A stretch of DNA of 64,000 bases, taken from contig NZ_JALLPO010000006.1 of assembly GCF_023276435.1 (NCBI RefSeq), positions 124,001 to 188,000 of the forward strand. Reading direction: 5' to 3'. How positions within the stretch are numbered: position 1 is the first letter of the stretch; the number at the start of each line of letters is the position of its first letter. The notes under the pieces were generated by a model, which was not told the origin of the DNA, searched no databases, and was given only the letters and a program-made list of their open reading frames with translations. The translations under genes and the position numbers were made by a program. Source of the DNA: Sphaerisporangium perillae (GTDB lineage: Bacteria > Actinomycetota > Actinomycetes > Streptosporangiales > Streptosporangiaceae). Below, piece by piece: positions 42,549-51,397 of the stretch.

Positions 42549-43782
42549 CCCGCCCGGCCCGGGAGCGGCGGGACGGGCCGCCCGGGTGCCGCTCGCGCTC
42601 CTGCTCGGCACGGGCACCGCCGTGGCCGAGCTGATCTACCTCGTCCTGGCCGGGATCGTCGCCCTCGGCTGCGTGACGAGCGCTCGGGGGCGGCGGGCGG
42701 CGACGCGCCTGATACTCGCGGGCGCCCAGCGGCTGGCCGCTCTTGAGGTGCGGCGGCTGCGGCTCATGGGCGCGGCCGCCATCCCCGTGCCCGGGTGGGA
42801 GAACGCGTCCGCCCTCGGGTCCCACGGCCGGCCGCGGCGCGAAGCGAGCGTGGAGCCCCAGCGGTACGAGGGGCGGCGCGCGCTCGCCTACGTGGCGGCT
42901 CGCTGGCCCGTCGGCGTCCTGGGCGGCATCGTGCTCCTGTTGCTCGTCCTGGGACTCGGCACCGGGGCACAGCTGGCCTGGGGTTGGGCGCTCGGTGAGA
43001 ACTACGATGGCATCCCGCCCACGCCGCCCATCCTGCTCTACCTCGGCGTAGCCGGGATCGTGCTGCTGTTCCTCGACGTCACGGGCATGTTCGGGGTGGC
43101 GGCCCTGGAGCGTGCCCTGGCGCGACGGCTGCTCGGCCCGAGCACGACGGAACTGCTGGAACGGCGGATCGCCGAGCTGGCCGAGAGCCGAGCCGGGATC
43201 GTGGCGGCCGTGGACCAGGAGCGACGGCGCATCGAGCGTGACCTGCACGACGGGCTGCAGCAGCGGCTGGTCGCCCTCGCCATGCTGATCGGCAGGGCCC
43301 GCCGGGGACGCTCCCCCGAACTGCTCGATGCGCTGCTCCTGCAGGCGCACGAGGCGGCGAGGGAGGCGATCGGCGATCTGCGCGAGGTCGCCTGGCGGGT
43401 GTACCCGACGGGCCTGGACTCCTCCGGGCTGCGGGACGCGCTGGCCACGGTCGCCGAGCACGCGGCCGTACCGGTCGAGGTCCGCTACGACCTGGCCGAG
43501 CGGCCGGCGCCGACCATCGAGACCGCCGCCTACTTCGTGGTCTGCGAGGCGGTCACGAATGCCGCGAAACACGCGAACGCCCGGCTCATCACCGTCCATC
43601 TCGCCCGGCGGGAGACAATGATCGTCGTGCGCGTACACGATGATGGGCAGGGCGGGGCCGATCCCGCGGGCAGCGGCCTGTCCGGGCTGGCGCGCCGGGT
43701 CGCCGCGCTGGACGGCCGGTTCCACCTCCAGAGCCCCGCCGGAGGGCCGACCACCGTCGTCGCGGAACTGCCGTGCGAGTGA
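42535..43782 (+). CDS. NarL-type sensor histidine kinase coupled to DedA
   Basis: 415 residues. Hydrophobic segments at about 18-45, 122-150 and 160-185 anchor it. The dimerisation helix has RRRIERDLHDGLQQRLVALA with the phospho-acceptor His 238. HATPase motifs: CEAVTNAAKHANA, HDDGQGGADP and GSGLSGLARRVAAL. The first part resembles the sensor domain seen in many small actinobacterial kinases. Overlaps both neighbours (DedA by 14 bp, regulator by 10 bp), so all three proteins are made together. Confidence 0.85.
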   Translation: MALADPPGPGAAGRAARVPLALLLGTGTAVAELIYLVLAGIVALGCVTSARGRRAATRLILAGAQRLAALEVRRLRLMGAAAIPVPGWENASALGSHGRPRREASVEPQRYEGRRALAYVAARWPVGVLGGIVLLLLVLGLGTGAQLAWGWALGENYDGIPPTPPILLYLGVAGIVLLFLDVTGMFGVAALERALARRLLGPSTTELLERRIAELAESRAGIVAAVDQERRRIERDLHDGLQQRLVALAMLIGRARRGRSPELLDALLLQAHEAAREAIGDLREVAWRVYPTGLDSSGLRDALATVAEHAAVPVEVRYDLAERPAPTIETAAYFVVCEAVTNAAKHANARLITVHLARRETMIVVRVHDDGQGGADPAGSGLSGLARRVAALDGRFHLQSPAGGPTTVVAELPCE

Positions 43783-44417
43783 TCCTGGCCGAGGACTCGA
43801 CGCTGCTGCGCGAGGGCCTGGTGCGGCTTCTCCTCGAGGAGGGGCACGAGGTACCGGCCGCGGTGGGCGACGCCACCGCGCTCCTCGCGGCGGTGGCCGA
43901 GCACCGGCCCGACGTCGTGGTGGCGGACGTGCGGATGCCGCCGACGCACACCGACGAGGGGCTGCGGGCCGCGCTCGACATCCGGCGCCGGTGGCCGAAG
44001 ACCCGCGTGCTCGTCCTGTCGCAGTACGTCGAGAAGCGCTACGCGACCGAGCTGATGAGCGGTGACGTCGAGGGCGTCGGCTACCTGCTCAAGGACCGGG
44101 TGGCCCAGGTCTCCGACTTCCTCGACGCCCTGGACCGGGTGGGCGCCGGGGGCGCGGCCTTCGATCCGGAGGTGGTGCGCCAGTTGCTCGCCCGCACGAG
44201 CCACGGCGATCCGCTGGCCACGCTGACGCCCAGGGAACGCGATGTGCTCGACCACATGGCCCAGGGCTGCACCAACGCGTCGGTCGCCGCGCAGCTCCAC
44301 GTGTCGCAGAGCGCGGTCGAGAAGCACATCAATGCGATCTTCGAGAAGCTCGGGCTGTCCCACGTGACGGGCTACAGCCGCCGGGTGCTCGCCGTCCTGT
44401 GCTATCTCGGCTCCTGA
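43773..44417 (+). CDS. NarL/FixJ-family response regulator
   Basis: 214 residues from GTG (VRVILAEDSTLLREGL). Receiver domain 1-125 with Asp 52 (VVADVRMPP) as phospho-acceptor; LuxR-type HTH at about 148-205 (LTPRERDVLDHMAQGCTNAS, then VAAQLHVSQSAVEKHINAIF). Cognate partner of the overlapping kinase. Confidence 0.9.
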   Translation: MRVILAEDSTLLREGLVRLLLEEGHEVPAAVGDATALLAAVAEHRPDVVVADVRMPPTHTDEGLRAALDIRRRWPKTRVLVLSQYVEKRYATELMSGDVEGVGYLLKDRVAQVSDFLDALDRVGAGGAAFDPEVVRQLLARTSHGDPLATLTPRERDVLDHMAQGCTNASVAAQLHVSQSAVEKHINAIFEKLGLSHVTGYSRRVLAVLCYLGS

Positions 44418-44515
44418 ACGCGGCGAGGGGGGAGACGGCGCGGGTGCTGATCTTCTACGCTCGATGTTCAATGCACCTTTAACGCGAAAAATGCTGTTAT
44501 GTAAGGAGATACCGC

Positions 44516-46198
44516 GTGGACGACTTCCAGCCGGCGACCACCGCCGAGCACCTGCTGTGGCTACTCGCCGAGCACGGCGTCGAGCACCTCTTCCTCAACC
44601 CCGGCACGGACTCCGCCCCGTTGCAGGAGGCGGTCGCCACGCTGGCCAAGGCGGGAGTCCCCACCCCCAAGATCATCATCTGCTCCTTCGAGTCGGTCGC
44701 GCTGGCCGCCGCGCACGGCTACTGGCAGGTGACCCGCCGCCCGCAGTGCGTGTTCGTCCACGTGGACGTGGGCACGCAGAACCTCGGCGCCATGATGCAC
44801 AACATGCTGCGCGACCGGGCCGGCGTGATCGTCATCGCGGGCAAGACGCCGTACGCCGAGGAGCCCGGCGCCCCCGGCGGCCGCTCGCACACGATCCACT
44901 GGCAGCAGGACGTCCCCGACCAGGCCGGCGTCGTCCGCGGGTACGCCAAGTGGGTCATGGAGATCACCCGGCCCGGCATGCTGGCCCGGGCGATCGGCCG
45001 CGCCGTGCAGGTGGCGACGGGCGGCCGCCCGGGTCCGGCGTACCTCATGGTGTCGCGCGACGTCCTCATGGACCCGCCCGCGCTCGAGCTCGGCCGCACG
45101 ACCCGGTACGCCGTCCCGCGCCCGCCGGCGGCCGATCCGCAGACCGTGGACTGGCTCGCCGAGCGGCTCGCGGGCGCCGAGCGGCCGCTGCTCGTCACGG
45201 CGAAGGTGGGCCGGCGGCCCGAGGGGTTCCACGCGGTCACGCGTCTCGCCGACCTGGCGGGAATGCGGGTGATCGACCTCGCGGAGAGCGGCTGCGTCAA
45301 CATCTCGACGTCCCACCCGATGAACCTGCTGTCCGCGGCGGACGGGCAGCGGGCCGTCGAGGAGGCGGATCTGATCATCATCGTGGACGCAGACGTGCCG
45401 TGGATCCCGAGGTTCACCCATCCCCGGGAGGATGCGACGATCGTCCACATCGACGTCGACCCACTCAGGACCGACATGCCGATGTGGACCTTCCCGGTCG
45501 ACGTGGGGATCACCGCCGACGGCGCCACCGCGCTGGACCAGATCGCCGACCGCCTCCAGGAGATGGGCCGCACCGCGCCCCAGGCGAGCACGCCGGAGAC
45601 CGCTCGGCCCGCCGAGGCGGCCACCGACGGGCCGATCACGGGGGTGGAGGTCGTCGCCGCGCTGAACGAGGTGCTGCGGCCGGACGACCTCGTCATCGAG
45701 GAGGCCGTGACGAACGCCCGCGCGCTGCACGAGGTCCTGAGCCGCACCGAGGCCGCGACGATGTACGGCACGGGATCGCCGGGCCTCGGCTGGGGGCTGG
45801 CCGGGGCGGTCGGCGTGAGCCTGGCCTCGCCGGGACGCCGCGTCGTGACCGTGGTGGGCGACGGCGCCTTCATGTTCGGCGTGCCCACGGCGGCGCTGTG
45901 CCTGGCGGCCGAGGCGGGCGCTCCGATCCTGGCGGTCGTGCTCAACAACGACGGCTACCGGGCCAGCCGGCTGCCCGTCTTCGAGCTCTTCCCGCAGGGT
46001 CTCTCGGCGACCCGGGGCGACGCCGAGGGGACGCGCTTCAGCGCGCCTCCGGACTTCGCGGCGGTGGCGCGCGCCTGCCACGCCGATGGGGAGACCGTCA
46101 CCGACCGGGCGGACCTCATCCCCGCCCTCCAGAGGGGGCTGCGGGCCGTCGAATCGGGACGCTCCGCCGTGGTGGACGTCCACATCATCCGGGACTGA
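44516..46198 (+). CDS. TPP-dependent enzyme, acetolactate synthase-like
   Basis: 560 residues from GTG at 44516 with AAGGAG at seven bases. Three-domain TPP fold. The catalytic Glu is in CSFESVALAAAHGYW, and the TPP/Mg motif is GDGAFMFGVPTAALCLAAEA followed by LNND. A central domain (about 200-350) contains STSHPMNLL and DADVPWIPRF. It resembles 'thiamine pyrophosphate-requiring' proteins of the acetolactate synthase/benzoylformate decarboxylase superfamily, but no small subunit gene or typical FAD motif is visible. The reaction is undetermined; it stands alone after an AT-rich promoter region. Confidence 0.75.
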   Translation: MDDFQPATTAEHLLWLLAEHGVEHLFLNPGTDSAPLQEAVATLAKAGVPTPKIIICSFESVALAAAHGYWQVTRRPQCVFVHVDVGTQNLGAMMHNMLRDRAGVIVIAGKTPYAEEPGAPGGRSHTIHWQQDVPDQAGVVRGYAKWVMEITRPGMLARAIGRAVQVATGGRPGPAYLMVSRDVLMDPPALELGRTTRYAVPRPPAADPQTVDWLAERLAGAERPLLVTAKVGRRPEGFHAVTRLADLAGMRVIDLAESGCVNISTSHPMNLLSAADGQRAVEEADLIIIVDADVPWIPRFTHPREDATIVHIDVDPLRTDMPMWTFPVDVGITADGATALDQIADRLQEMGRTAPQASTPETARPAEAATDGPITGVEVVAALNEVLRPDDLVIEEAVTNARALHEVLSRTEAATMYGTGSPGLGWGLAGAVGVSLASPGRRVVTVVGDGAFMFGVPTAALCLAAEAGAPILAVVLNNDGYRASRLPVFELFPQGLSATRGDAEGTRFSAPPDFAAVARACHADGETVTDRADLIPALQRGLRAVESGRSAVVDVHIIRD

Positions 46199-46212
46199 CC
46201 GGCACCGCCAAC

Positions 46213-46257
46213 GCACGCCTGCCCCGCCACCGCCGCCAGGTGACGGGGCGGGCGTGC
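46213..46257. terminator. Hairpin between convergent genes
   Basis: GCACGCCTGCCCCG and CGGGGCGGGCGTGC pair over 14 positions with one wobble across a 17-base loop, midway between the TPP enzyme and the convergent membrane-protein gene. Confidence 0.65.
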
Positions 46258-46271
46258 GCGCTCTCAGAGCC

Positions 46272-46838
46272 TCAGCTGTGGCCCCCCACCTTCACGCCCA
46301 CGCGCTCGCCGAGGCGCTCGTCATCTCTCCCGGCTCGGGCCCCCACCCTGAGCTCGTGCTTGCCGATCCGCCGCTCGCCGCGGGACGCCGCGCGCGCGAG
46401 AGCGCGGAACACCCGCTCGCGCCGCCGGAGCAGCTTGGCCGGATTCCGCGGCGTGCCGGCCCTCAGGTACAGCACGTTGGTCGAGGAGGCGCCGAGCCCT
46501 CCCAGCTCGGGAAGCCTGACGACCGCGACCTCCTCGGCGTGGCCGGCGACCCGGCTCCCCACCGGTGTCTCGCTGACCTCGAACGCCATCACTCCCGCCC
46601 TGCATCCGATCTCGACCTTCAGCCCGTCCCGGGTGCGTACCACGGGAACGGTCCTTCCCAGAGTTCTTTCCCGCCACGACAGACCAGCCTCCACCGCGAT
46701 CCGCGCTGCCTTCTCCGGAGTGAGCGGGAAATCGCCGGCGACCGACGCGAGCGCGTCGTTCCCCTGGCGGTTCCGCCACGAGTAGAGAACTCCGGAGAAC
46801 AGCGTGATCACGAGGATGGCGATGGTCAACCCCTCCAT
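46272..46838 (-). CDS. Single-pass membrane protein, unknown function
   Basis: 188 residues from the ATG at 46838, preceded by GAGGAG at seven bases; longer readings lack a site. An N-terminal membrane helix (GLTIAILVITLFSGVLY) is followed by a roughly 95-residue alpha/beta domain (FPLTPEKAARIAVEAGLSWR, VEIGCRAGVMAFEVSETPVG) and a basic tail rich in Arg. No family recognised. The upstream 470 bp hold a strong palindrome. Confidence 0.55.
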   Translation of the reverse strand: MEGLTIAILVITLFSGVLYSWRNRQGNDALASVAGDFPLTPEKAARIAVEAGLSWRERTLGRTVPVVRTRDGLKVEIGCRAGVMAFEVSETPVGSRVAGHAEEVAVVRLPELGGLGASSTNVLYLRAGTPRNPAKLLRRRERVFRALARAASRGERRIGKHELRVGARAGRDDERLGERVGVKVGGHS

Positions 46839-47310
46839 AGCCAGCTCCTCGCCTGTGCCGGTACCACCGACGACGTCGACCGGTCTCCCCCGCGTCGACG
46901 GCCGGAAAGCCGTCAGGTACCGACAAACCCCTCCCTCTTGACATAAGGACAATATCCGCATTGATCACCCATAGTGCATGTGTCCGCGACGGGTTTTCGA
47001 GCACGGAGGCTCAGTACTAAGTACTGCTCACGCTCGCTGGGTGAACCCGCGGGAACAGTCGGTAACCGGAATAGCCGAACCTGGTTCGCGAGAATTACCG
47101 CAAACGGCGCCAGAGACCACCCTTATGCACTCCGGAACGTGCAGCGGCACGTGAATTGCGGGTCATTCGCAAGTAACGTGCGACACCGTCCCGGCGCCCG
47201 AGGACGCCGCCCGCTTGCTCGCCATAGGCCGAGCCGGCTTCGGCGCACGCCGATCGGACCGCCGAACGTTCATGGACATCGCGGACCGGCCGGCGCGCGG
47301 CGATCAGGCG
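46839..47310. other. Gene-free stretch with a palindrome
   Basis: No supported gene. Left part is the promoter region of the 46272-46838 gene; the palindrome at 47012-47026 is listed separately. Confidence 0.45.
47012..47026. promoter_or_regulatory. 15-bp palindrome, operator candidate
   Basis: CAGTACT-A-AGTACTG is a perfect odd-length palindrome in an otherwise unstructured intergenic region between two minus-strand genes. Its owner is unknown; the LuxR-type regulator gene ends 285 bp to the right. Confidence 0.45.
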
Positions 47311-48312
47311 CTAGTCGAAGAAATGCTCGAGCTTGGCCGCGATGCCGGATCGTTGCTCGACACCGAGTTTGCGCAATATGCGGGAGACGTGGCCTTTGAT
47401 GGTCGATTCCGTGACGAAAACCCGGGCCGCGATCTCCTTGTTCGTCATGCCGCCGCGGGCGATCAGAAAGGCGATCTCCCGCTCCTTGGACGACAGCGAG
47501 TTGAGCAGGTTCTCGGCGCGGGCCGACGGCCGCGCGATGATGTCCATGGTCTCGGTCTGCCCCCGCTCGCACTCGTACCGGAGCTCCCTGACCTGGCGCA
47601 CCAGCTCCCGCTCGCCGATCGGGATGGCCTCTTCGAGCGCGCAGATGCGGGAGTGCAGGTCCACCAGGATCGCCGAGACGTCCTGCACCACCTCGACGAC
47701 GGAAGGCTGTTCGGTCTTGGAGCCCTCGGACGGGACCGCCAGCTCCTCACGGTTGAGATCGTCCTCGCGTTCCCGCGCGAGCACCGTCGCCACCGATCTC
47801 GCCGTCCACTCGAAGGCCCGCACGTGCTCGTCGGTGTAGGCGTTGCTCCTGTAGGTCTGGATGGACGCGAGGCCGATCACGACGCGCTCGCCGTCCCGGG
47901 TGTCGGACATGGGGATCGTGATGGCGTCCGCCGAGACCCGCTGCGCGTCGCCGAAGGAGACGCCGTGGTGCAGGAGCAGGCCGTTGTCGCTGGCGTAGGT
48001 GTAGGGGCGCTTGTGCTTCAGAATCCACGCGGCCTGCCCCTTCGGCCCGTACCCGCTGACCTCGGGAGGCACGTACCTTTTGATCGCGATGGTGTCGTCG
48101 AAGGTGTACGGATAGACGATCCTGCGGCCTTCCCGGTAGAACCCCACGTAGAAGGCGTCCACGCTGCAGATCGTGCTCATGGCGAAGCGCCAGTAGTCGA
48201 AGAGCGCGTGATGGTTGCCCATGCGCATGCGAATCCCTCGGTCGGCCTGGCTCAGAGCCGCGGCGACATCCGGCGAGAACCCGGAATTCGAACGAGGCAC
48301 TCGTCCTCCCAT
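47311..48312 (-). CDS. GAF-domain regulator with LuxR-type HTH
   Basis: 333 residues from the ATG at 48312 (AAGGG nine bases upstream); a start at 48402 is possible. Residues about 25-190 form a GAF-like sensory domain (CSVDAFYVGFYREGRRIVYP, then HHGVSFGDAQRVSADAITIP). A helical linker follows with PSVVEVVQDVSAILVDLHSR. The C-terminal HTH is at about 270-330 (LSSKEREIAFLIARGGMTNK, then EIAARVFVTESTIKGHVSRI). Orphan regulator that likely responds to a small molecule; no receiver domain. Confidence 0.75.
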   Translation of the reverse strand: MGGRVPRSNSGFSPDVAAALSQADRGIRMRMGNHHALFDYWRFAMSTICSVDAFYVGFYREGRRIVYPYTFDDTIAIKRYVPPEVSGYGPKGQAAWILKHKRPYTYASDNGLLLHHGVSFGDAQRVSADAITIPMSDTRDGERVVIGLASIQTYRSNAYTDEHVRAFEWTARSVATVLAREREDDLNREELAVPSEGSKTEQPSVVEVVQDVSAILVDLHSRICALEEAIPIGERELVRQVRELRYECERGQTETMDIIARPSARAENLLNSLSSKEREIAFLIARGGMTNKEIAARVFVTESTIKGHVSRILRKLGVEQRSGIAAKLEHFFD

Positions 48313-49292
48313 GACCGACCCTTGGCGTTCCACGGACACACCTGCCCAGAAAAGCGGGGTGTACTTCTGAGCCTTACTGACTGACGTGCACCTCGTCATC
48401 ATTTCGTCAGATTTGGTGTCATTAAGTGATCAATTTGCGCCCATCCGGCGCCCGGCGAACACGCCTTACGGCCGCAGGCAACCCCACAACCTCGGCCGAT
48501 GCCCTTTTGTTATATACATGCCTGAGGGAAGCCGCGTGGCTTACCAAAACGGCCGCCACCGCGGGCCACTGACTCCGAAACCGGGAACCGGAGTCAAGAA
48601 AGACGTGGCGGCGGTTCTCCCGCCGGGAGTGGCGAGGGCGGCGACCGGCGCGCGCGATCCGCTCGCGCGCCACCGTCCCCGCCGCGACGCGCAGGGCGCC
48701 ACGACCCGTCCCCGACGGTATCCCGCCGAACTTTGATCCGCCGGCCGCGCGGAAGGGTTCCAGAGACGGTCGCGCCGGAATGGCCGCGCGAATCACGGCC
48801 CGGAGGGCACGCGGCGAAGGCGCGTCCCGCCCGCTCTTCTTCCGCCCCGCGCGGCGATTCCAAGAACGTCACGAGTGCGACCGTGTTCCACACCTGGAGC
48901 ACAATGCGTGTGCTGAATTCGTGAATGTCGCCGGCCGGTCTGGAGCACCTGTCCGATAAGGGGGTAGCGGGATACGTCCGGACGTATTCCATGGGCTGCC
49001 TCCGGCGGCGCTCATCGCCGGCCACAAGGCGATGACTTCCGGGTGCGGACGGCTCCGGAAAGACGCCGCCCGGCGGCACCCCTATGGCGGGCCGGCGCCC
49101 TCGGAAGGCACCGGAGGGTTTTCGCCCGGCGCGGACCGGACCATGGGCCGCACGACAGGAATTCGGGCTTCCCATGATACTCCACATCCATTACCTTGAG
49201 TATCCGCTTAACTACACAGTGAAGTCACGGCTCGCGTGGAACGGTGGTCACGTCTCGGCTCGCCCACCACAAAATGGAGTAAGGAGTTTCAA
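48313..49292. other. Long gene-free stretch
   Basis: About 980 bp. Open frames exist on both strands but show Arg/Pro-rich compositions without domain-like patterns. AT-richer parts at 48395-48440 and 49175-49290 probably hold promoters of the flanking genes; AAGGAG at 49281-49286 serves the XRE gene. Confidence 0.45.
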
Positions 49293-50120
49293 ATGCCACA
49301 TATGACTAAAATCAACCCGGAAGATTCCGCGCGCGCCCGTTTCGCCTACGAGCTTCAGCGCTACCGCATACTGGCGGGGCTCACTCAAGAGCAGCTCGGC
49401 CGCCGGGTCGGCTTCTCCGGCAGCCTCATCGGCGCCGTCGAGAACCTCAAGCGCACTCCCAGCGAGGACTTCGCCAAGCGCTGTGACCAGGCATTCGAGC
49501 TCGACGGCGTGCTCCAGGCCCTCCACCTCGAAGGCTGGCCGCCCCCGCCGCCGGTCGCCGATCATTTCCGCGATTTCACCTTCGAGGAGCGCCGCGCGAC
49601 GGCAATTCAAACGTGGGACCCGCTACTGGTGCCCGGGATCTTCCAGACCGAGCCATATGCGCGGCGGATCTTCAGCCGCGCGCCGGGCAGCACGCCCGAA
49701 CAAGTCGAGGAACGGGTGATCGGCCGGATGCAGCGCAAGAACATCTTGTCGCAGGAAAATCCGCCTCTGATCCTCAGCCTGATGGACGAGGGCGTTCTGC
49801 GCCGGCCCATCGGCGGCAAGGAAGTGATGCGGAACCAGATGCGGCACCTTCTGGAAATGGCCGAGCATCCACGGGTGACGATCCAGATCGTTCCCTTCGA
49901 CGCCGAGGCTATCCCCGGCCTGCTTGCCGGTTTCGTTATAGCCGAACAGCGCGGGACGCCATATACGGTATATGTGGATTCAGTGCCCGACGGACGTACG
50001 ATGAGCGATCGAAACGCGATCGCGTTGCTCACCGCTCGTTACGACGCCATCAGGGCGGAGGCCTACCCCCAGTCCCTGTCGCTCAAAGTAATCAAGGAAG
50101 CGGTGGACAAATGGATCTGA
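49293..50120 (+). CDS. XRE-family regulator with DUF5753 domain
   Basis: 275 residues from the ATG at 49293, six bases after AGGAG. HTH at about 12-70 (ELQRYRILAGLTQEQLGRRV, then GFSGSLIGAVENLKRTPSED). The DUF5753 domain is at about 95-270 (WDPLLVPGIFQTEPYARRIF, EHPRVTIQIVPFDAEAIPGL). This type, with a DUF397 partner, is expanded in sporulating actinomycetes and includes regulators of development and antibiotic production. The downstream DUF397 gene overlaps by 10 bp. Confidence 0.85.
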   Translation: MPHMTKINPEDSARARFAYELQRYRILAGLTQEQLGRRVGFSGSLIGAVENLKRTPSEDFAKRCDQAFELDGVLQALHLEGWPPPPPVADHFRDFTFEERRATAIQTWDPLLVPGIFQTEPYARRIFSRAPGSTPEQVEERVIGRMQRKNILSQENPPLILSLMDEGVLRRPIGGKEVMRNQMRHLLEMAEHPRVTIQIVPFDAEAIPGLLAGFVIAEQRGTPYTVYVDSVPDGRTMSDRNAIALLTARYDAIRAEAYPQSLSLKVIKEAVDKWI

Positions 50121-50311
50121 GTGCCGCGTTATGGCGCAAGTCATCCCGCTCCGGTGACAACGGCGGCCATTGCGTCGAAGTCGCGAGCAACCTGGCCGAC
50201 GCGATCGCCGTCCGTGACTCCAAGCGACCCGACCGTCCCGCGGTGATCTTCAGCTACGGCGAGTGGCACATGTTCGTCGACAACCTCAAGACCGGTCACA
50301 TCACCCTCTGA
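50111..50311 (+). CDS. DUF397 protein
   Basis: 66 residues from the ATG at 50111, overlapping the XRE gene. Signature ALWRKSSRSGDNGGHCVEVA, AIAVRDSKRPDRPAVIF and a Trp near the end (GEWHMFVDNLK) are those of DUF397. These small proteins act with the adjacent DUF5753 regulator, probably as antagonists or partners. Confidence 0.9.
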   Translation: MDLSAALWRKSSRSGDNGGHCVEVASNLADAIAVRDSKRPDRPAVIFSYGEWHMFVDNLKTGHITL

Positions 50312-50409
50312 CCGACTGAAGAAGCCGCCCCGAAGCCCGGCGTCATCAGGGCGGCAGGCTGTGCCGTAAACGACTGTTCACCGGCGGCCACGGCGGCGAC
50401 AATGAGCCG

Positions 50410-50916
50410 ATGAGCATCCGTATGGCGGCCGCCGACGAGCTTCCCCTCCTGCAGGACATCGAGCGCGCCGCCGGGCGATCCTTCCGCGACATCGGCATGT
50501 CGGTGATCGCCGATGACCCTCCTCTCTCCCTGGAAGTACTGGCCGGCTACCAGGCCGCCGGACGGGCATGGGTCAAGGTCGACGCCGGTGACCGGCCGGT
50601 CGCCTACCTCATCGCCGACGTGCTCGACGGCAACCTCCACCTGGAGCAGGTCTCCGTGCATCCCGCCTCCGCCCATCGCGGCATGGGACGGTCGCTCATC
50701 GACCACGCCGCGGCCTACGCCAAGGCCGAGGGCCTCCCGGCCCTCACCCTCATCACCTTCACGCGCGTGCCGTGGAACGCCCCCTACTACGAGCGGTGCG
50801 GTTTCTGGTGCCTGGACGACGCCGAGCTCACGCCGGGTCTGCGCGACCTCCGCCGGCGCGAGACCGCGCACGGCCTCGACCGGTGGCCCCGGGTGTGCAT
50901 GCGCCGCGATCTGTGA
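50410..50916 (+). CDS. GNAT-family N-acetyltransferase
   Basis: 168 residues from the ATG at 50410. Acetyl-CoA binding motif A: VSVHPASAHRGMGRSLIDHA (R/Q-x-x-G-x-G/A pattern). Motif D-like segment TFTRVPWNAPYYERCGFWCL closes the fold. The substrate is not predictable; the DUF397 gene lies upstream on the same strand with about 100 bp between. Confidence 0.85.
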   Translation: MSIRMAAADELPLLQDIERAAGRSFRDIGMSVIADDPPLSLEVLAGYQAAGRAWVKVDAGDRPVAYLIADVLDGNLHLEQVSVHPASAHRGMGRSLIDHAAAYAKAEGLPALTLITFTRVPWNAPYYERCGFWCLDDAELTPGLRDLRRRETAHGLDRWPRVCMRRDL

Positions 50917-51133
50917 CCACCGGGCACCACCCGAGCCCCGTCGACCCCAGCGGCGAGCAGGTCGTGGTCCGCCAGTGCGGGCGGCTCTACGGAGAGCAGC
51001 CCCACAGTCCCACCTGCTGAACCCGTACGACCTTTCGAACTATCGGCGCCCGCGGCGCGTACCTCCTGCCGAGGGCGGTGCCGGAGCCCACGATCCGGCA
51101 CCGCCCGACGATCGCTGTTCGGAGGAGATCCCG

Positions 51134-51313
51134 ATGACGGACACCCGGAGGACACACGGGTACACCCCTGCTCTGAGCCTCCTGGCCCTCGCCGGCGCCC
51201 TGGCCGGCGTCGTGCTTCTGGCACAGGCGGACCCGGGGGGCGACGTGGAGCTCAGGCTCAACATCTCGCAGTCCGCCGACCACACCGGCGCCTCCCCCAT
51301 CGTGGCGCCCTGA
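51134..51313 (+). CDS. Small single-pass or secreted peptide (59 residues)
   Basis: ATG at 51134 with GGAGGAG at eight bases. The N-terminus TDTRRTHGYT is followed by one hydrophobic helix (PALSLLALAGALAGVVLLAQ) and a roughly 28-residue polar tail (DPGGDVELRLNISQSADHTG...). No family recognised; an exported or membrane-tethered peptide is plausible. Confidence 0.5.
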   Translation: MTDTRRTHGYTPALSLLALAGALAGVVLLAQADPGGDVELRLNISQSADHTGASPIVAP

Positions 51314-51397
51314 CCGCCCGGATCCCGCCGGCCGTCCGGATCCTCCCCTCGGGTTCCACCGCGCTTCGGATCGGGCCGCCCGGCGCCGTCCCGCCTG

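Noticed and set aside
48594-49187. Minus-strand frame of about 197 codons
   Set aside because: Composition and lack of motifs suggest random GC-rich sequence.
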